DNA of 64,000 nt, taken from the NCBI GenBank assembly GCA_034421515.1, contig DAOUKH010000046.1, positions 1-64,000 of the forward strand, written 5' to 3'. This document shows positions 1 through 8,534 of the stretch, in pieces. A model generated the notes under the pieces. It ran no database searches. It had not been told where the DNA came from and saw nothing but the letters and a program-made list of their open reading frames with translations. The stretch comes from DAOUKH01 sp034421515 (GTDB lineage Bacteria > Chloroflexota > Dehalococcoidia > SHYB01). The position numbers and the translations under genes were made by a program. How positions within the stretch are numbered: the first letter of the stretch is position 1; every line of letters begins with the position of its first letter.

Positions 1-490
1 CGAACTCGTGCATGTGGCGCCGGGTGAGCATGGCCACCTGCTGCACCGGCGAGACCATGCCGAACGGGATGTGGTACTGCTGGTGGCCGCCGACGAGCAT
101 CGACTGCTTCTCCCAGGGCCTGCCGGCCTGGGCGCTGCTCGCGGAGAGCTTGCCGCGGTTCCGCGAGCGGAAGCAGAGGACGTGGTTCGCCTGGCCGGTG
201 GCGACGGCCTGGGCCGCGAGGGCGATGGTCGCCGCGCCGCCGCCGCCGCCGTAACCCGTCTCGGCGAAGAAGGTGAGGTCGTTCGTCCCGACGACGGAGT
301 GGAGGGCCTCCTCGGTGGTGGCCTCCATGTCGAAACGGACGATGCCGTCGATGTCCTTGGGAGTGAGGCCGGCGTCCTCGATGGCCTTGCGGGAGGCCTC
401 GACGGCGGTGCTGAGCTCGGGTCGGCCCAGGCCTTTCGAGAATTCGGTCTGGCCGATGCCGGTAATCGCGGTCTTGTTCTTGAGACTCAC
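1..490 (-). CDS. Thiolase-like protein (acetyl-CoA acetyltransferase / SCP-x type), N-terminal part
   Basis: Truncated by the left edge; about 163 N-terminal residues are visible. Translation from a GTG at 490 gives a start reading VSLKNKTAITGIGQTEFSKG, typical of the lipid-transfer/SCP-x thiolase branch used in acyl-CoA or sterol side-chain metabolism. A Gly-rich stretch (GYGGGGGAATIALAAQAVAT) and the AxxVLCFRSRNRGK region follow, as in the first half of the thiolase fold. The active-site His and Cys region lies outside the window, so activity cannot be judged. It is divergent from the MoeA fusion. The ribosome site before the GTG is weak (GGGGTG). Confidence 0.75.
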   Translation of the reverse strand, partial: MSLKNKTAITGIGQTEFSKGLGRPELSTAVEASRKAIEDAGLTPKDIDGIVRFDMEATTEEALHSVVGTNDLTFFAETGYGGGGGAATIALAAQAVATGQANHVLCFRSRNRGKLSASSAQAGRPWEKQSMLVGGHQQYHIPFGMVSPVQQVAMLTRRHMHEF

Positions 491-556
491 GCCGCACCCC
501 GCTTTCGGACGCGCCCGCCGCCCAGGAGGCAGCGATTTCGGAGGAGGTCGCGGCGG

Positions 557-562
557 ATTATA
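557..562 (-). promoter_or_regulatory. -10 element for the thiolase gene
   Basis: On the minus strand this hexamer reads TATAAT, a perfect -10. The -35 position about 17 bp upstream (GGACGG) is poor. It would give a leader of about 60 nt before the GTG at 490. Its place in the divergent gap supports the call. Confidence 0.45.
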
Positions 563-593
563 GCGCGTTCCGCCTCTGTCCGTCCGACGGCGC

Positions 594-599
594 TAGAAT
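594..599 (+). promoter_or_regulatory. -10 element giving a leaderless moeA message
   Basis: TAGAAT ends 6 bases before the ATG at 606. Transcription would therefore start at or next to the ATG, and no ribosome-binding site is possible or visible. No good -35 is seen. The call rests on the hexamer and its spacing. Confidence 0.4.
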
Positions 600-605
600 G
601 GCCGC

Positions 606-2564
606 ATGGAGCACAGTCACCATCACGGGCGGCGACGGGAGTACTACCTCGAAGACGTTCCCATCGAGGAGGCGTACCGCCGGTTCTATGAGCGTCTCGA
701 CGCCGCCGGCATCGGCGCGCTGGAGGCCGAGGCCGCGGCGCTCGATGAAGCCCTGGGCCGGGTGACCGCGGAGGCGGTCTGGGCGCGCCGCTCGTCGCCG
801 CACTACCACGCCGCGGCCATGGACGGGGCCGCCGTCCGGGCCGCCGACACTGCCCGCGCCACCGAGACCGCGCCAATCCGGCTGCGGGTCGAGTCGCAGG
901 CGGTGTGGGTCGATACCGGCGACCCCATGCCCGACGGCTTCGACGCGGTCATCATGCGCGAGTTCATCCACGAGACGGACGGCGGCATCGAGATCATGGC
1001 GCCCGCCGCGCCGTGGCAGCACGTCCGGCCTATGGGCGAAGACATCGTGGCCACGGAGCTTGTCCTGCCCGAGAACCACACCATTCGTCCCGAGGACATC
1101 GGCGCCGCCGCGGCGGCGGGGGCGACCTCGATACCGGTGCGGCGGCGGCCACGCGTCGCGATTATTCCCACCGGTAGCGAGCTCGTGCCGCCCACGGCCA
1201 CTCCCAAGAAGGGGGATATCGTCGAGTACAACTCGCTGATGCTGGCGGCGCAGGTGGCCGAATGGGGCGGCGAGGCGGACCGCAGGCCCATCGTCCCCGA
1301 CGACCCCAACCTGATCGCCGACGCGGTGGCGACGGCGGCCCGCGACTACGACGTTGTGGTGGTCAACGCCGGCTCCTCGGCGGGGACGGAGGACTTCACC
1401 GCCTCCGTCGTCCGCGACCTGGGCGAGCTGCTCGTGCACGGCGTCGCAGTCCGGCCAGGGCATCCCGTCGTCCTTGGCGTGGTCGAGGGGACGCCGGTGC
1501 TGGGCATACCCGGTTATCCCGCATCGGCTGTGGTGACTTCGGAGCTCTTTCTGAAGCCGCTGCTCGACCGGATGCTGGGGCGAGAGAGCGCGCCGCCGCA
1601 GGAAGTCGAGGCCGTGTTGAGCCGCAAGGTGCTCTCGCCGATGGGCGAGGATGAGTGGCTGCGGGTGAAGCTGGGGCGCGTCGGCGGCAAGCTGATCGCC
1701 GCGCCGCTGCAGCGCGGGGCCGGCGTGATTATGTCATTGGTGCGCGCCGACGGCCTAGCGCTGATCCCCCGCTTCTCGGAGGGCGTCGACGCCGGCGGCC
1801 CGATCACCGTGCACCTCAGGCGGCCCCTGGCCGAGGTCGAGAACACCGTGGTGGTCATCGGCAGCCACGACGTGACACTCGACCTGCTCGCGTCGCACTT
1901 GCGGCGACGCCAACCGCCGCGCTCGCTCGCCTCATCGAACGTCGGCAGCTTGGGCGGGCTCGTGGCGCTGCGGCGGGGTCAGGCGCACGTGGCCGGCAGC
2001 CATCTGCTCGACGAGGAGACCGGCGAGTACAACCTCGCCTACGTCGAGCGCTACCGCGATGGCCGCCCGATGGTCATGATCACCCTGGCCCACCGCGTGC
2101 AAGGACTGATGACCCTCCCCGGCAACCCCAAGGGTGTCACGTCGCTGGAAGACCTCGCCGGCGGCGACGTTTCGTTCGTCAACCGGCAGCGCGGGTCGGG
2201 GACGCGAGTGTTGCTCGACTACAAACTGGGGCAACTGGGTATCGATCCTGACAGCGTCCACGGCTACGAGCGCGAGGAGTACACCCACCTGGCTGTAGCG
2301 GCGCAGGTGGCGGGCGGGGCCGCCGACGCCGGGCTCGGCGTCATGGCGGCGGCGCGGGCGCTCGACCTCGGCTTCACGCCGCTGCTCGAAGAGCGCTACG
2401 ACCTCGTCATACCGCGCGAGTTCTGCGAAACCGACCTGCTCGCGCCGGTGCTCGACCTGCTTGACGGCGGGTCGGCGCGCGGTAAGGCATTTCGCGCCGA
2501 GGTCGAGGCGCTAGGCGGCTACGACACCCGCGAGATGGGCCACGTTGCCGCGGAGATCGGCTGA
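606..2564 (+). CDS. moeA: Molybdopterin molybdenumtransferase MoeA fused to a periplasmic-binding-protein-like domain
   Basis: 652 residues. Roughly the first 400 match MoeA, which inserts molybdate into adenylylated molybdopterin. Visible marks are the early YHAAAMDGAAVRAADT segment, NAGSSAGTEDFT in the MoCF domain, and VLGIPGYPASAVV. From about residue 410 (VVVIGSHDVTLDLLASHL) to the end the protein matches the PBP-like domain often attached to MoeA or LysR-like proteins in place of a molybdate sensor. The N-terminus is His-rich (MEHSHHHGRRR). The start follows a -10 box directly, suggesting leaderless expression. A Nudix gene follows after 29 bases. The fusion may let molybdate or cofactor status tune insertion; that is inference. 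Confidence 0.9.
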   Translation: MEHSHHHGRRREYYLEDVPIEEAYRRFYERLDAAGIGALEAEAAALDEALGRVTAEAVWARRSSPHYHAAAMDGAAVRAADTARATETAPIRLRVESQAVWVDTGDPMPDGFDAVIMREFIHETDGGIEIMAPAAPWQHVRPMGEDIVATELVLPENHTIRPEDIGAAAAAGATSIPVRRRPRVAIIPTGSELVPPTATPKKGDIVEYNSLMLAAQVAEWGGEADRRPIVPDDPNLIADAVATAARDYDVVVVNAGSSAGTEDFTASVVRDLGELLVHGVAVRPGHPVVLGVVEGTPVLGIPGYPASAVVTSELFLKPLLDRMLGRESAPPQEVEAVLSRKVLSPMGEDEWLRVKLGRVGGKLIAAPLQRGAGVIMSLVRADGLALIPRFSEGVDAGGPITVHLRRPLAEVENTVVVIGSHDVTLDLLASHLRRRQPPRSLASSNVGSLGGLVALRRGQAHVAGSHLLDEETGEYNLAYVERYRDGRPMVMITLAHRVQGLMTLPGNPKGVTSLEDLAGGDVSFVNRQRGSGTRVLLDYKLGQLGIDPDSVHGYEREEYTHLAVAAQVAGGAADAGLGVMAAARALDLGFTPLLEERYDLVIPREFCETDLLAPVLDLLDGGSARGKAFRAEVEALGGYDTREMGHVAAEIG

Positions 2565-2593
2565 AGGGATCGTCCCGTGCGCGGAACAGCCCC

Positions 2594-3100
2594 ATGACCG
2601 AGTTCGCCTATTGTCCCCACTGCGGAAGCCGGCTCGGACGCCGCCTCCGTGGCGGCAAGGAGCGCCCTGCCTGCGACTCGTGCGGCTACGTGCAGTTCCG
2701 CAACCCCGTCGTTGGGGTCGCCGTGGTCGTCGTCGAGGATGGGCGCGTGCTGCTGGGACGGCGCGCGCCGGGCCGGGACCGGGCCGGCCTCTGGTGCATT
2801 CCCTGCGGCTACGTCGAGTGGGGTGAGGAGATCAGGGATGCGGCGCGGCGCGAGTTCCTCGAAGAGACGGGGCTCGAGGTGGAAATCGGCGAGGTCTACG
2901 CTGTCCAGTCGAACTTCCACAACCCCGATTCGCTGACCGTGGGCGTTTGGTTCCGCGGCCGGGCCGTCGGCGGACGCCTCCGAGCCGGCGACGACCTCGA
3001 CGAGGCCGACTTCTTCGACCCCTCGGCGCTCCCCGGCCCGCTCGCCTTCCCCACCGACGAGCTTGTCATCGAGCAGCTGCGCGGGGAGCTTGGGGGCTAG
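2594..3100 (+). CDS. Nudix hydrolase with N-terminal zinc ribbon
   Basis: 168 residues. The N-terminus carries CPHCGSRL and CDSCGY, a four-cysteine zinc ribbon like that of NudC-type and ADP-ribose pyrophosphatase-type Nudix proteins. The Nudix box is complete (GYVEWGEE followed by REFLEETGL, matching GX5EX7REUXEEXGU). It probably hydrolyses a nucleoside diphosphate linked to another moiety; substrate cannot be read from sequence. It lies 29 bases after moeA and may share its message. The next operon begins after a clear promoter. Confidence 0.88.
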   Translation: MTEFAYCPHCGSRLGRRLRGGKERPACDSCGYVQFRNPVVGVAVVVVEDGRVLLGRRAPGRDRAGLWCIPCGYVEWGEEIRDAARREFLEETGLEVEIGEVYAVQSNFHNPDSLTVGVWFRGRAVGGRLRAGDDLDEADFFDPSALPGPLAFPTDELVIEQLRGELGG

Positions 3101-3115
3101 GGCGCCGTCCGTTTC

Positions 3116-3145
3116 TTTACAGTTGTCGGGGGTTGGTGGTATCCT
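3116..3145 (+). promoter_or_regulatory. suf operon promoter
   Basis: TTTACA (3116-3121), an 18-bp spacer, then TATCCT (3140-3145). Transcription would start near 3152. The same -10 variant and spacing recur upstream of other operons in the window. Confidence 0.55.
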
Positions 3146-3153
3146 GCAAGTAG

Positions 3154-3176
3154 TTCTTGACCACTTTGGTCAAGAA
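3154..3176. promoter_or_regulatory. Perfect 23-bp palindrome at the suf transcription start (candidate Rrf2 operator)
   Basis: Arms TTCTTGACCA and TGGTCAAGAA pair perfectly around CTT. The site begins about 2 bases after the predicted start of transcription, a natural position for a repressor. The operon ends with an Rrf2-family regulator with IscR-like cysteines, the obvious candidate to bind here. No U-run follows, so a terminator is unlikely. Confidence 0.55.
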
Positions 3177-3216
3177 TTGGCACACCTGATACGTACCGAC
3201 CGAACGCGAGGGGCTC

Positions 3217-4671
3217 TTGACAACCTCATCGACCAAGCCGGAGGCGCTTGTCCCGCAGGAGTACCGTTTCGGCTTCACCGTCGACGTCGAAGCCGACGTG
3301 ATTCCGAAGGGGTTGAGCGAAGAGATCGTCCGCACCATCTCCGAGAAGAAGGGCGAGCCGGAGTGGCTGCTGGAGTGGCGGCTCAAGGCCTACCGGCACT
3401 GGCTCACCCTGGCCGGCGAGGAGCCCTCGTGGGCCAACGTGCGGCACCAGCCCATCGACTACCAGGACATCATCTACTACGCCGCGCCGAAGTCCCCCGA
3501 CGAGGGCCCTAAGAGCCTGGATGAGGTCGACCCCGAAATCCTGGCGGCGTACGAGAAGCTGGGCATCCCGCTCGAGGTGCAGAAGCGGTTGCAAGGCGTG
3601 GCCGTGGACGCGGTCTTCGACAGCGTCTCCGTGGCGACGACGTACAAGGAGAGCCTGGAGAAGGCCGGGGTCATCTTCTGCTCCATGTCCGAGGCGGTGC
3701 GGGAGCACCCCGAGCTGGTCCGCAAATACCTCGGATCGGTCGTCCCCTACAGCGACAACTTCTACGCAGCCCTGAACTCGGCGGTCTTCAGCGACGGCTC
3801 CTTCGCCTACATCCCCAAGGGCGTGCGGTGCCCCGTCGAGCTGATGACCTACTTCCGCATCAACCAGGCGGGGTCGGGCCAGTTCGAGCGCACCCTGCTC
3901 GTGGCCGACGACGACAGCTACGTCAGCTATCTGGAGGGCTGCACCGCGCCGTCGCGGAAGGAGCACCAGCTCCATGCCGCGGTCGTCGAGCTCGTGGCCC
4001 TCAACCGCGCCGAGATCAAGTACTCGACGCTGCAGAACTGGTTCCCCGGCGACGTCGACGGCAACGGCGGCGTCTACAACTTCGTCACCAAGCGCGGCGC
4101 GGCCCGCGGCAAGGACTCCAAGATTTCGTGGACACAGGTGGAGACCGGCTCGGCCATTACTTGGAAGTACCCGAGCGTCATCCTGCAGGGCGACGACTCC
4201 ACCGGCGAGTTCTACTCCGTGGCGCTGGTCAACAACCGACAGCAGGCGGACACGGGGACGAAGATGGTCCACGTCGGTCGCCGTACCAAGAGCAACATCG
4301 TCTCGAAAGGCATCTCGGCGGGACGGGGCAACAACACCTACCGCGGCCTGGTGAAGGTCAACGCCGGGGCCGACGGCGCGCGCAACTATACGCAGTGCGA
4401 CTCGCTGCTCATCGGCGGTGCCTGCGGCGCGCATACGGTGCCCTACATCGAGGTGAAGAACCCCAACGCGCAAGTGGAGCATGAGGCCTCGACCTCGAAG
4501 GTCAGCGACGACCAACTCTTCTATCTGATGCAGCGCGGGGTATCGTCGGAGGACGCGCATTTCATGATCATCAACGGCTTCTGCCGCGACATCTTCAAGG
4601 AGCTTCCCTGGGAGTTCGCCGTCGAGGCCTCCCAACTCTTGAAGGTCAGTCTCGAAGGCTCGGTAGGGTAG
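3217..4671 (+). CDS. sufB: Fe-S cluster assembly scaffold SufB
   Basis: 484 residues, normal length. Works with SufC and SufD as the SufBC2D scaffold that builds Fe-S clusters in the cytoplasm. Highly recognisable SufB segments are present: GVIFCSMSEAVREHPELV, FAYIPKGVRCPVELMTYFRI, YLEGCTAPSRKEHQLHAAVV, KISWTQVETGSAITWKYPS and GACGAHTVPYIEVKNPNA. The start is a TTG at 3217 preceded by GAGGGG 4-9 bases upstream; no suitable ATG lies near. First gene of sufBCDSU-rrf2. Confidence 0.97.
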   Translation: MTTSSTKPEALVPQEYRFGFTVDVEADVIPKGLSEEIVRTISEKKGEPEWLLEWRLKAYRHWLTLAGEEPSWANVRHQPIDYQDIIYYAAPKSPDEGPKSLDEVDPEILAAYEKLGIPLEVQKRLQGVAVDAVFDSVSVATTYKESLEKAGVIFCSMSEAVREHPELVRKYLGSVVPYSDNFYAALNSAVFSDGSFAYIPKGVRCPVELMTYFRINQAGSGQFERTLLVADDDSYVSYLEGCTAPSRKEHQLHAAVVELVALNRAEIKYSTLQNWFPGDVDGNGGVYNFVTKRGAARGKDSKISWTQVETGSAITWKYPSVILQGDDSTGEFYSVALVNNRQQADTGTKMVHVGRRTKSNIVSKGISAGRGNNTYRGLVKVNAGADGARNYTQCDSLLIGGACGAHTVPYIEVKNPNAQVEHEASTSKVSDDQLFYLMQRGVSSEDAHFMIINGFCRDIFKELPWEFAVEASQLLKVSLEGSVG

Positions 4672-4678
4672 CGACAAG

Positions 4679-5455
4679 ATGAGCGAGCCGCTACTCGTCG
4701 TCGAAGGACTCCGCGCCGCCGCCAACGGCGTCGAGATTCTCAAGGGGGTCGACCTCACGGTGAACGCGGGCGAGGTTCACGCCGTCATGGGGCCGAACGG
4801 CTCCGGCAAGAGCACGCTCGCCAACGTGCTCGCGGGGCATCCCTCGTTCGAGGCGACGGCGGGCAGCGTCCGCTACGACGGCGCCGACCTGCTGGCGATG
4901 AGTCCCGACCTGCGCGCCCGCGAGGGGCTGTTCCTGGCATTCCAGTACCCCGTCGAGGTGCCCGGCGTGCGACTCTCGCAGTTCCTCCGCTCCGCCTACA
5001 ACGCGGTGCGGGTGCATAGGGGACTGCCCGAGTGCGAGCTGCGCGAGTTCAACAAGCTGATCAAGGAGAAGATGAAGCTGGTGGGGATGAACCCCAAGCT
5101 CACCAGCCGCGCCCTCAACGAGGGTTTCTCCGGCGGGGAGAAGAAGCGCAACGAGGTGCTGCAGATGGCCGTCCTCGAACCGCGCCTCGCCTTTCTCGAC
5201 GAGACCGACTCCGGCCTCGACGTCGACGCCCTGCGCACCGTGGCCTCCGGCGTCAACGGCCTGCGCCGCCCCGACAACGCAATGGTCGTGGTCACCCACT
5301 ACCAGCGTCTGCTCGACTACATCGTCCCCGACCGCGTCCACGTGCTGATCGACGGGCGTATCGTGCACTCCGGCGGCAAGGAGCTTGGTCTCAAGCTCGA
5401 AGCGGAGGGCTACGACTGGGTGCGGCAACAGATGCCCGCGGGAGCGGAGGCGTAG
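4679..5455 (+). CDS. sufC: Fe-S assembly ATPase SufC
   Basis: 258 residues. ABC-type ATPase that powers the SufBCD scaffold. Walker A is GPNGSGKST (residues 38-46), the signature is FSGGEKKR, and the Walker B region reads LAFLDETDSGLDVDAL, where SufC typically has ETDSGLD. No membrane segments, as expected. Starts 7 bases after sufB stops and ends 2 bases before sufD. Confidence 0.97.
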   Translation: MSEPLLVVEGLRAAANGVEILKGVDLTVNAGEVHAVMGPNGSGKSTLANVLAGHPSFEATAGSVRYDGADLLAMSPDLRAREGLFLAFQYPVEVPGVRLSQFLRSAYNAVRVHRGLPECELREFNKLIKEKMKLVGMNPKLTSRALNEGFSGGEKKRNEVLQMAVLEPRLAFLDETDSGLDVDALRTVASGVNGLRRPDNAMVVVTHYQRLLDYIVPDRVHVLIDGRIVHSGGKELGLKLEAEGYDWVRQQMPAGAEA

Positions 5456-5457
5456 CG

Positions 5458-6774
5458 ATGGCCGCCACGGCGGACGCCGCCGAACGCTACCGCGCCGACT
5501 TCCAAGCGGCGGGCGAGTCCGCCCCGGCCTGGCTCGCCGACCTGCGCAAGCGGGCGATGGAACGCTTCGCGGAGACCGGCTTCCCCACGGCACGGCGCGG
5601 CAACGAGGCGTGGAAGTACACCAACGTCTCGCCGATCGCCAACGCCGACCTCGGACTCGCCCCGGCGGCGGATATCTCACTCGCCAAGGCGCTGCGCGGC
5701 GCACCTTCGCTGCGCGCCGCGCCGGACGGGCCGTGGACCACGCTGGTCTTTGTCAACGGACGCTTTTCCGGCAGCGTTGCAGGCGACCTCGCCATGCCGC
5801 TCGCGACGGCACTTGAGCGCGACGCCTCCTGGGTGAAGCAACACCTCGCCCAGACGGCCTCCTTCGAGTCCGGAGGGTTCGCCGCGCTGAACGCCGCCTT
5901 CCTCACCGACGGGGCCGTGGTGCGTATCCCCGCAGGCGAGACGGCTGCGGGGGTCCACCTCGTCTTCGCCGCCACCGGCGAGTCCAGCATCTCGCACCCG
6001 CGCGCGCTCCTCGTGGTTGAGCCGAACGCGCGCGCCGCCATCGTCGAGAGCCATCTGCATAACGCGTCCGGCCGGCAGGTGGCCAACGCGGTCACCGAAA
6101 TCGAGGCGGGCGACGGCGTCGACGTCGTCCACGCCAAGCTAGTGCTCGGCGCGCGCGGCGCGTCGCACGTCGGGGCGACGACGGCCCGTCTCGGACGGGA
6201 CGCGCGGCTGACCTCGACGGTCTACGCGGGGGGCGCCGACCTTGTCCGGAACGCGCTCGACGTGCGGCTCGAAGGCGAGGGGGCGTCCTGCCGTCTCGAC
6301 GGCCTCACGTTGACCCACGGGTCGCAGCACGTCGACAACCAGACGTCCATCGAACACCTTGGTCCGCGGACGACGAGCGCGCAGCGCTACCGCGCCGTGC
6401 TCGACGGGCAATCGCGCAGCGTCTTTTCGGGGCGGGTGCACGTCGCGGCCGACGCGGTCAAGGCCGACGCCGATCAGTCGAGCCGCAGTCTGCTCCTCTC
6501 AGAGAAAGCCGAGGCCGACAGCAAGCCGAGCCTCGAAATCTGGACCGACGACGTCCAGTGCCGGCACGGCGCGACCGTGGGGCAAATCGACGAGGCGGCC
6601 CTGTTCTATCTGAGGAGCCGCGGTCTCGACGAAGAGACGGCGCGGCGGATGTTGATCGAGGCGTTCGCCACCGAGATCGTGGCGACGGCGGAGCCCCGCG
6701 AAATTCGCGCCTATCTGACCCGCCGCCTCCGTCGCGAGTTCGCCCAGGGAGCCAAGACGGGAGCGGCCGCATGA
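5458..6774 (+). CDS. sufD: Fe-S assembly protein SufD
   Basis: 438 residues from the ATG at 5458, which follows the sufC stop by two bases. A longer in-frame reading runs back through sufC in another frame and is not used. SufD is the SufB paralogue in the scaffold complex. The N-terminus contains the typical GNEAWKYTN segment; the beta-helix core and the C-terminal DDVQCRHGATVGQIDEAALFYL...RG region are clear. It overlaps sufS by 4 bases (ATGA), indicating coupled translation. Confidence 0.96.
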   Translation: MAATADAAERYRADFQAAGESAPAWLADLRKRAMERFAETGFPTARRGNEAWKYTNVSPIANADLGLAPAADISLAKALRGAPSLRAAPDGPWTTLVFVNGRFSGSVAGDLAMPLATALERDASWVKQHLAQTASFESGGFAALNAAFLTDGAVVRIPAGETAAGVHLVFAATGESSISHPRALLVVEPNARAAIVESHLHNASGRQVANAVTEIEAGDGVDVVHAKLVLGARGASHVGATTARLGRDARLTSTVYAGGADLVRNALDVRLEGEGASCRLDGLTLTHGSQHVDNQTSIEHLGPRTTSAQRYRAVLDGQSRSVFSGRVHVAADAVKADADQSSRSLLLSEKAEADSKPSLEIWTDDVQCRHGATVGQIDEAALFYLRSRGLDEETARRMLIEAFATEIVATAEPREIRAYLTRRLRREFAQGAKTGAAA

Positions 6775-8021
6775 CCACGTCGAACCACTCGACCGCGAAG
6801 GCCGCCCTCGACGTCGCGCGCGTCCGCGCCGACTTCCCCATCTTGCAGCAGCAGGTAAACGGTCGGCCGCTCGTCTATCTCGACAACGCGGCGACGGCGC
6901 AGAAGCCACAGGCGGTCATCGACACGCTGACCCGCTACTACACGACGCTGAACGCCAACATCCACCGCGGCGTCCACGCCCTGAGCCAGGCGGCGACGGA
7001 GGAGTACGAGGGAGCGCGGGCCAAGATCCGACACTTCATCGGCGCGCGCGAGGAGCACGAGATCATCTTCGTGCGGGGCTCCACCGAGGGGATCAACCTG
7101 GTGGCGCAGAGCTTCGCCCGCCCCCGGCTCGCCCCCGGCGACGAGGTGCTGATCACGGCGATGGAGCATCACTCCAACATCGTGCCGTGGCAGATCGTGT
7201 GCGAGCAGACCGGCGCAATGCTCCGGGTCGTCCCCTTCAACGACGACGGCGAGCTGGAGATGGACGCCTTCGCGGAACTGATCGGCCCGAAAACCAAGAT
7301 GGTATCCGTCGTCCACGTTTCGAACGCGCTGGGGACGATCAACCCGGCGAGCGAGATCGCCGCCATCGCCCGCGCCAACGGCGTCCCCGTACTCTTCGAC
7401 GGCGCGCAGGCCGCCCCCCACCTTCGGGTCGACGTGGCCGACCTCGACTGCGACTTCTATGTCTTCTCAGGTCACAAGCTCTACGGGCCGACCGGGGTCG
7501 GCGCGCTGTACGGGAAGGCGGAGCACCTCGAAGCGATGCCTCCCTACCAGGGCGGTGGCGAGCAGATCAAGTCGGTCACCTTCGAGAAGACGATCTATAA
7601 CGACCTGCCCTACAAGTTCGAGGCGGGCACCCCGCACATCGCCGGCGGGATCGGGCTCGGCGCGGCCATCGACTACGTCGAGTCCATCGGCCACGACGCC
7701 ATTGAGGCGTACGAGGCGGAGCTGCTCGCCTACGGAACGGAGCGGCTGGCGGGGGTCGAGCGCCTGCGCCCGATCGGGACGGCGCGGCACAAGGCCGGCG
7801 TGCTCAGCTTCACGCTGGAGGGCATCCACCCCCACGACGTGGGCACCATTCTCGATACGGAAGGAATCGCCATCCGCACCGGCCATCACTGCGCGCAGCC
7901 GGTCATGGATCGGTTCGGCGTGCCGGCGACGGCCCGCGCCTCCCTCGCCTTCTACAACACCAAGGAAGAGATCGACGCCCTGGTCGAGGGGATCGACAAG
8001 GTCTTCGAAGTCCTGGGCTAG
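6771..8021 (+). CDS. sufS: Cysteine desulfurase SufS
   Basis: 416 residues. PLP enzyme that takes sulfur from cysteine for cluster assembly. The start ATG overlaps the sufD stop. The PLP lysine lies in SGHKLYGPTG (K236) and the catalytic cysteine in RTGHHCAQP (C374), the group II SufS/CsdA arrangement. The N-terminal RADFPILQQQVNGRPLVYLDNAAT is characteristic. Its sulfur acceptor is probably the SufU encoded next. Confidence 0.97.
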   Translation: MTTSNHSTAKAALDVARVRADFPILQQQVNGRPLVYLDNAATAQKPQAVIDTLTRYYTTLNANIHRGVHALSQAATEEYEGARAKIRHFIGAREEHEIIFVRGSTEGINLVAQSFARPRLAPGDEVLITAMEHHSNIVPWQIVCEQTGAMLRVVPFNDDGELEMDAFAELIGPKTKMVSVVHVSNALGTINPASEIAAIARANGVPVLFDGAQAAPHLRVDVADLDCDFYVFSGHKLYGPTGVGALYGKAEHLEAMPPYQGGGEQIKSVTFEKTIYNDLPYKFEAGTPHIAGGIGLGAAIDYVESIGHDAIEAYEAELLAYGTERLAGVERLRPIGTARHKAGVLSFTLEGIHPHDVGTILDTEGIAIRTGHHCAQPVMDRFGVPATARASLAFYNTKEEIDALVEGIDKVFEVLG

Positions 8022-8047
8022 ACGGAACAGAGGAGAACGCGCCGGAC

Positions 8048-8497
8048 GTGTCGGAGCTACGGGAGCTGTACCAGGAGCTGGTCTTGGACCACAACAGCAG
8101 GCCGCGCAACTTCCGCGAGTTGGAGAACGCCACCACCCGCATGGAGGGGTACAATCCCCTCTGCGGCGACCGGGTGACGGTCTACGTCAAGCTCGACGGC
8201 GGGTGCATCGAGGACGTGAGCTTCCAGGGGTCGGGATGCGCCATCTCCCGGGCCTCGGCATCGATGATGACCACCACCATCAAAGGGAAGACGATCGACG
8301 AGGCGGAGCGCCTTTTCGGGGCCTTCCATGAGATGGTCACCGGCGAGGGGGACCCAGAGGATGACGACGACCTGGGCGACCTGGAAGTGCTCGCGGGTGT
8401 GGCGGAGTTCCCCTCGCGGGTGAAGTGCGCCACGCTGTCGTGGCACTCGATGCTATCGGCGTTGAAGGGGCAGAAGGAGCCGGTGAGCACCGAGTAG
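8048..8497 (+). CDS. sufU: SufU-type sulfur transfer / Fe-S assembly protein
   Basis: 149 residues, GTG start at 8048 behind GAGGAGAA. Conserved metal and sulfur ligands are present: C39 and D41 in NPLCGD, C64 in GSGCAIS, and C127 in RVKCATLSW. In Gram-positive SUF systems SufU accepts persulfide from SufS through a zinc site, rather than acting as a scaffold. Position directly after sufS fits that role. C53 (DGGCIED) is an additional cysteine. Confidence 0.95.
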   Translation: MSELRELYQELVLDHNSRPRNFRELENATTRMEGYNPLCGDRVTVYVKLDGGCIEDVSFQGSGCAISRASASMMTTTIKGKTIDEAERLFGAFHEMVTGEGDPEDDDDLGDLEVLAGVAEFPSRVKCATLSWHSMLSALKGQKEPVSTE

Positions 8498-8534
8498 GGG
8501 GCTCGCCGGCGGGCGGAAGCGGAGGAGGAGAGCG

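Noticed and set aside
8..691. 227-codon plus-strand frame at the left edge
   Set aside because: Opposite the thiolase start, which has strong family similarity; the frame also runs into moeA.
3226..4758. 510-codon open frame opposite sufB
   Set aside because: Shadow of sufB: no ribosome site, low-complexity Val/Gly/Arg composition, no recognised domain.
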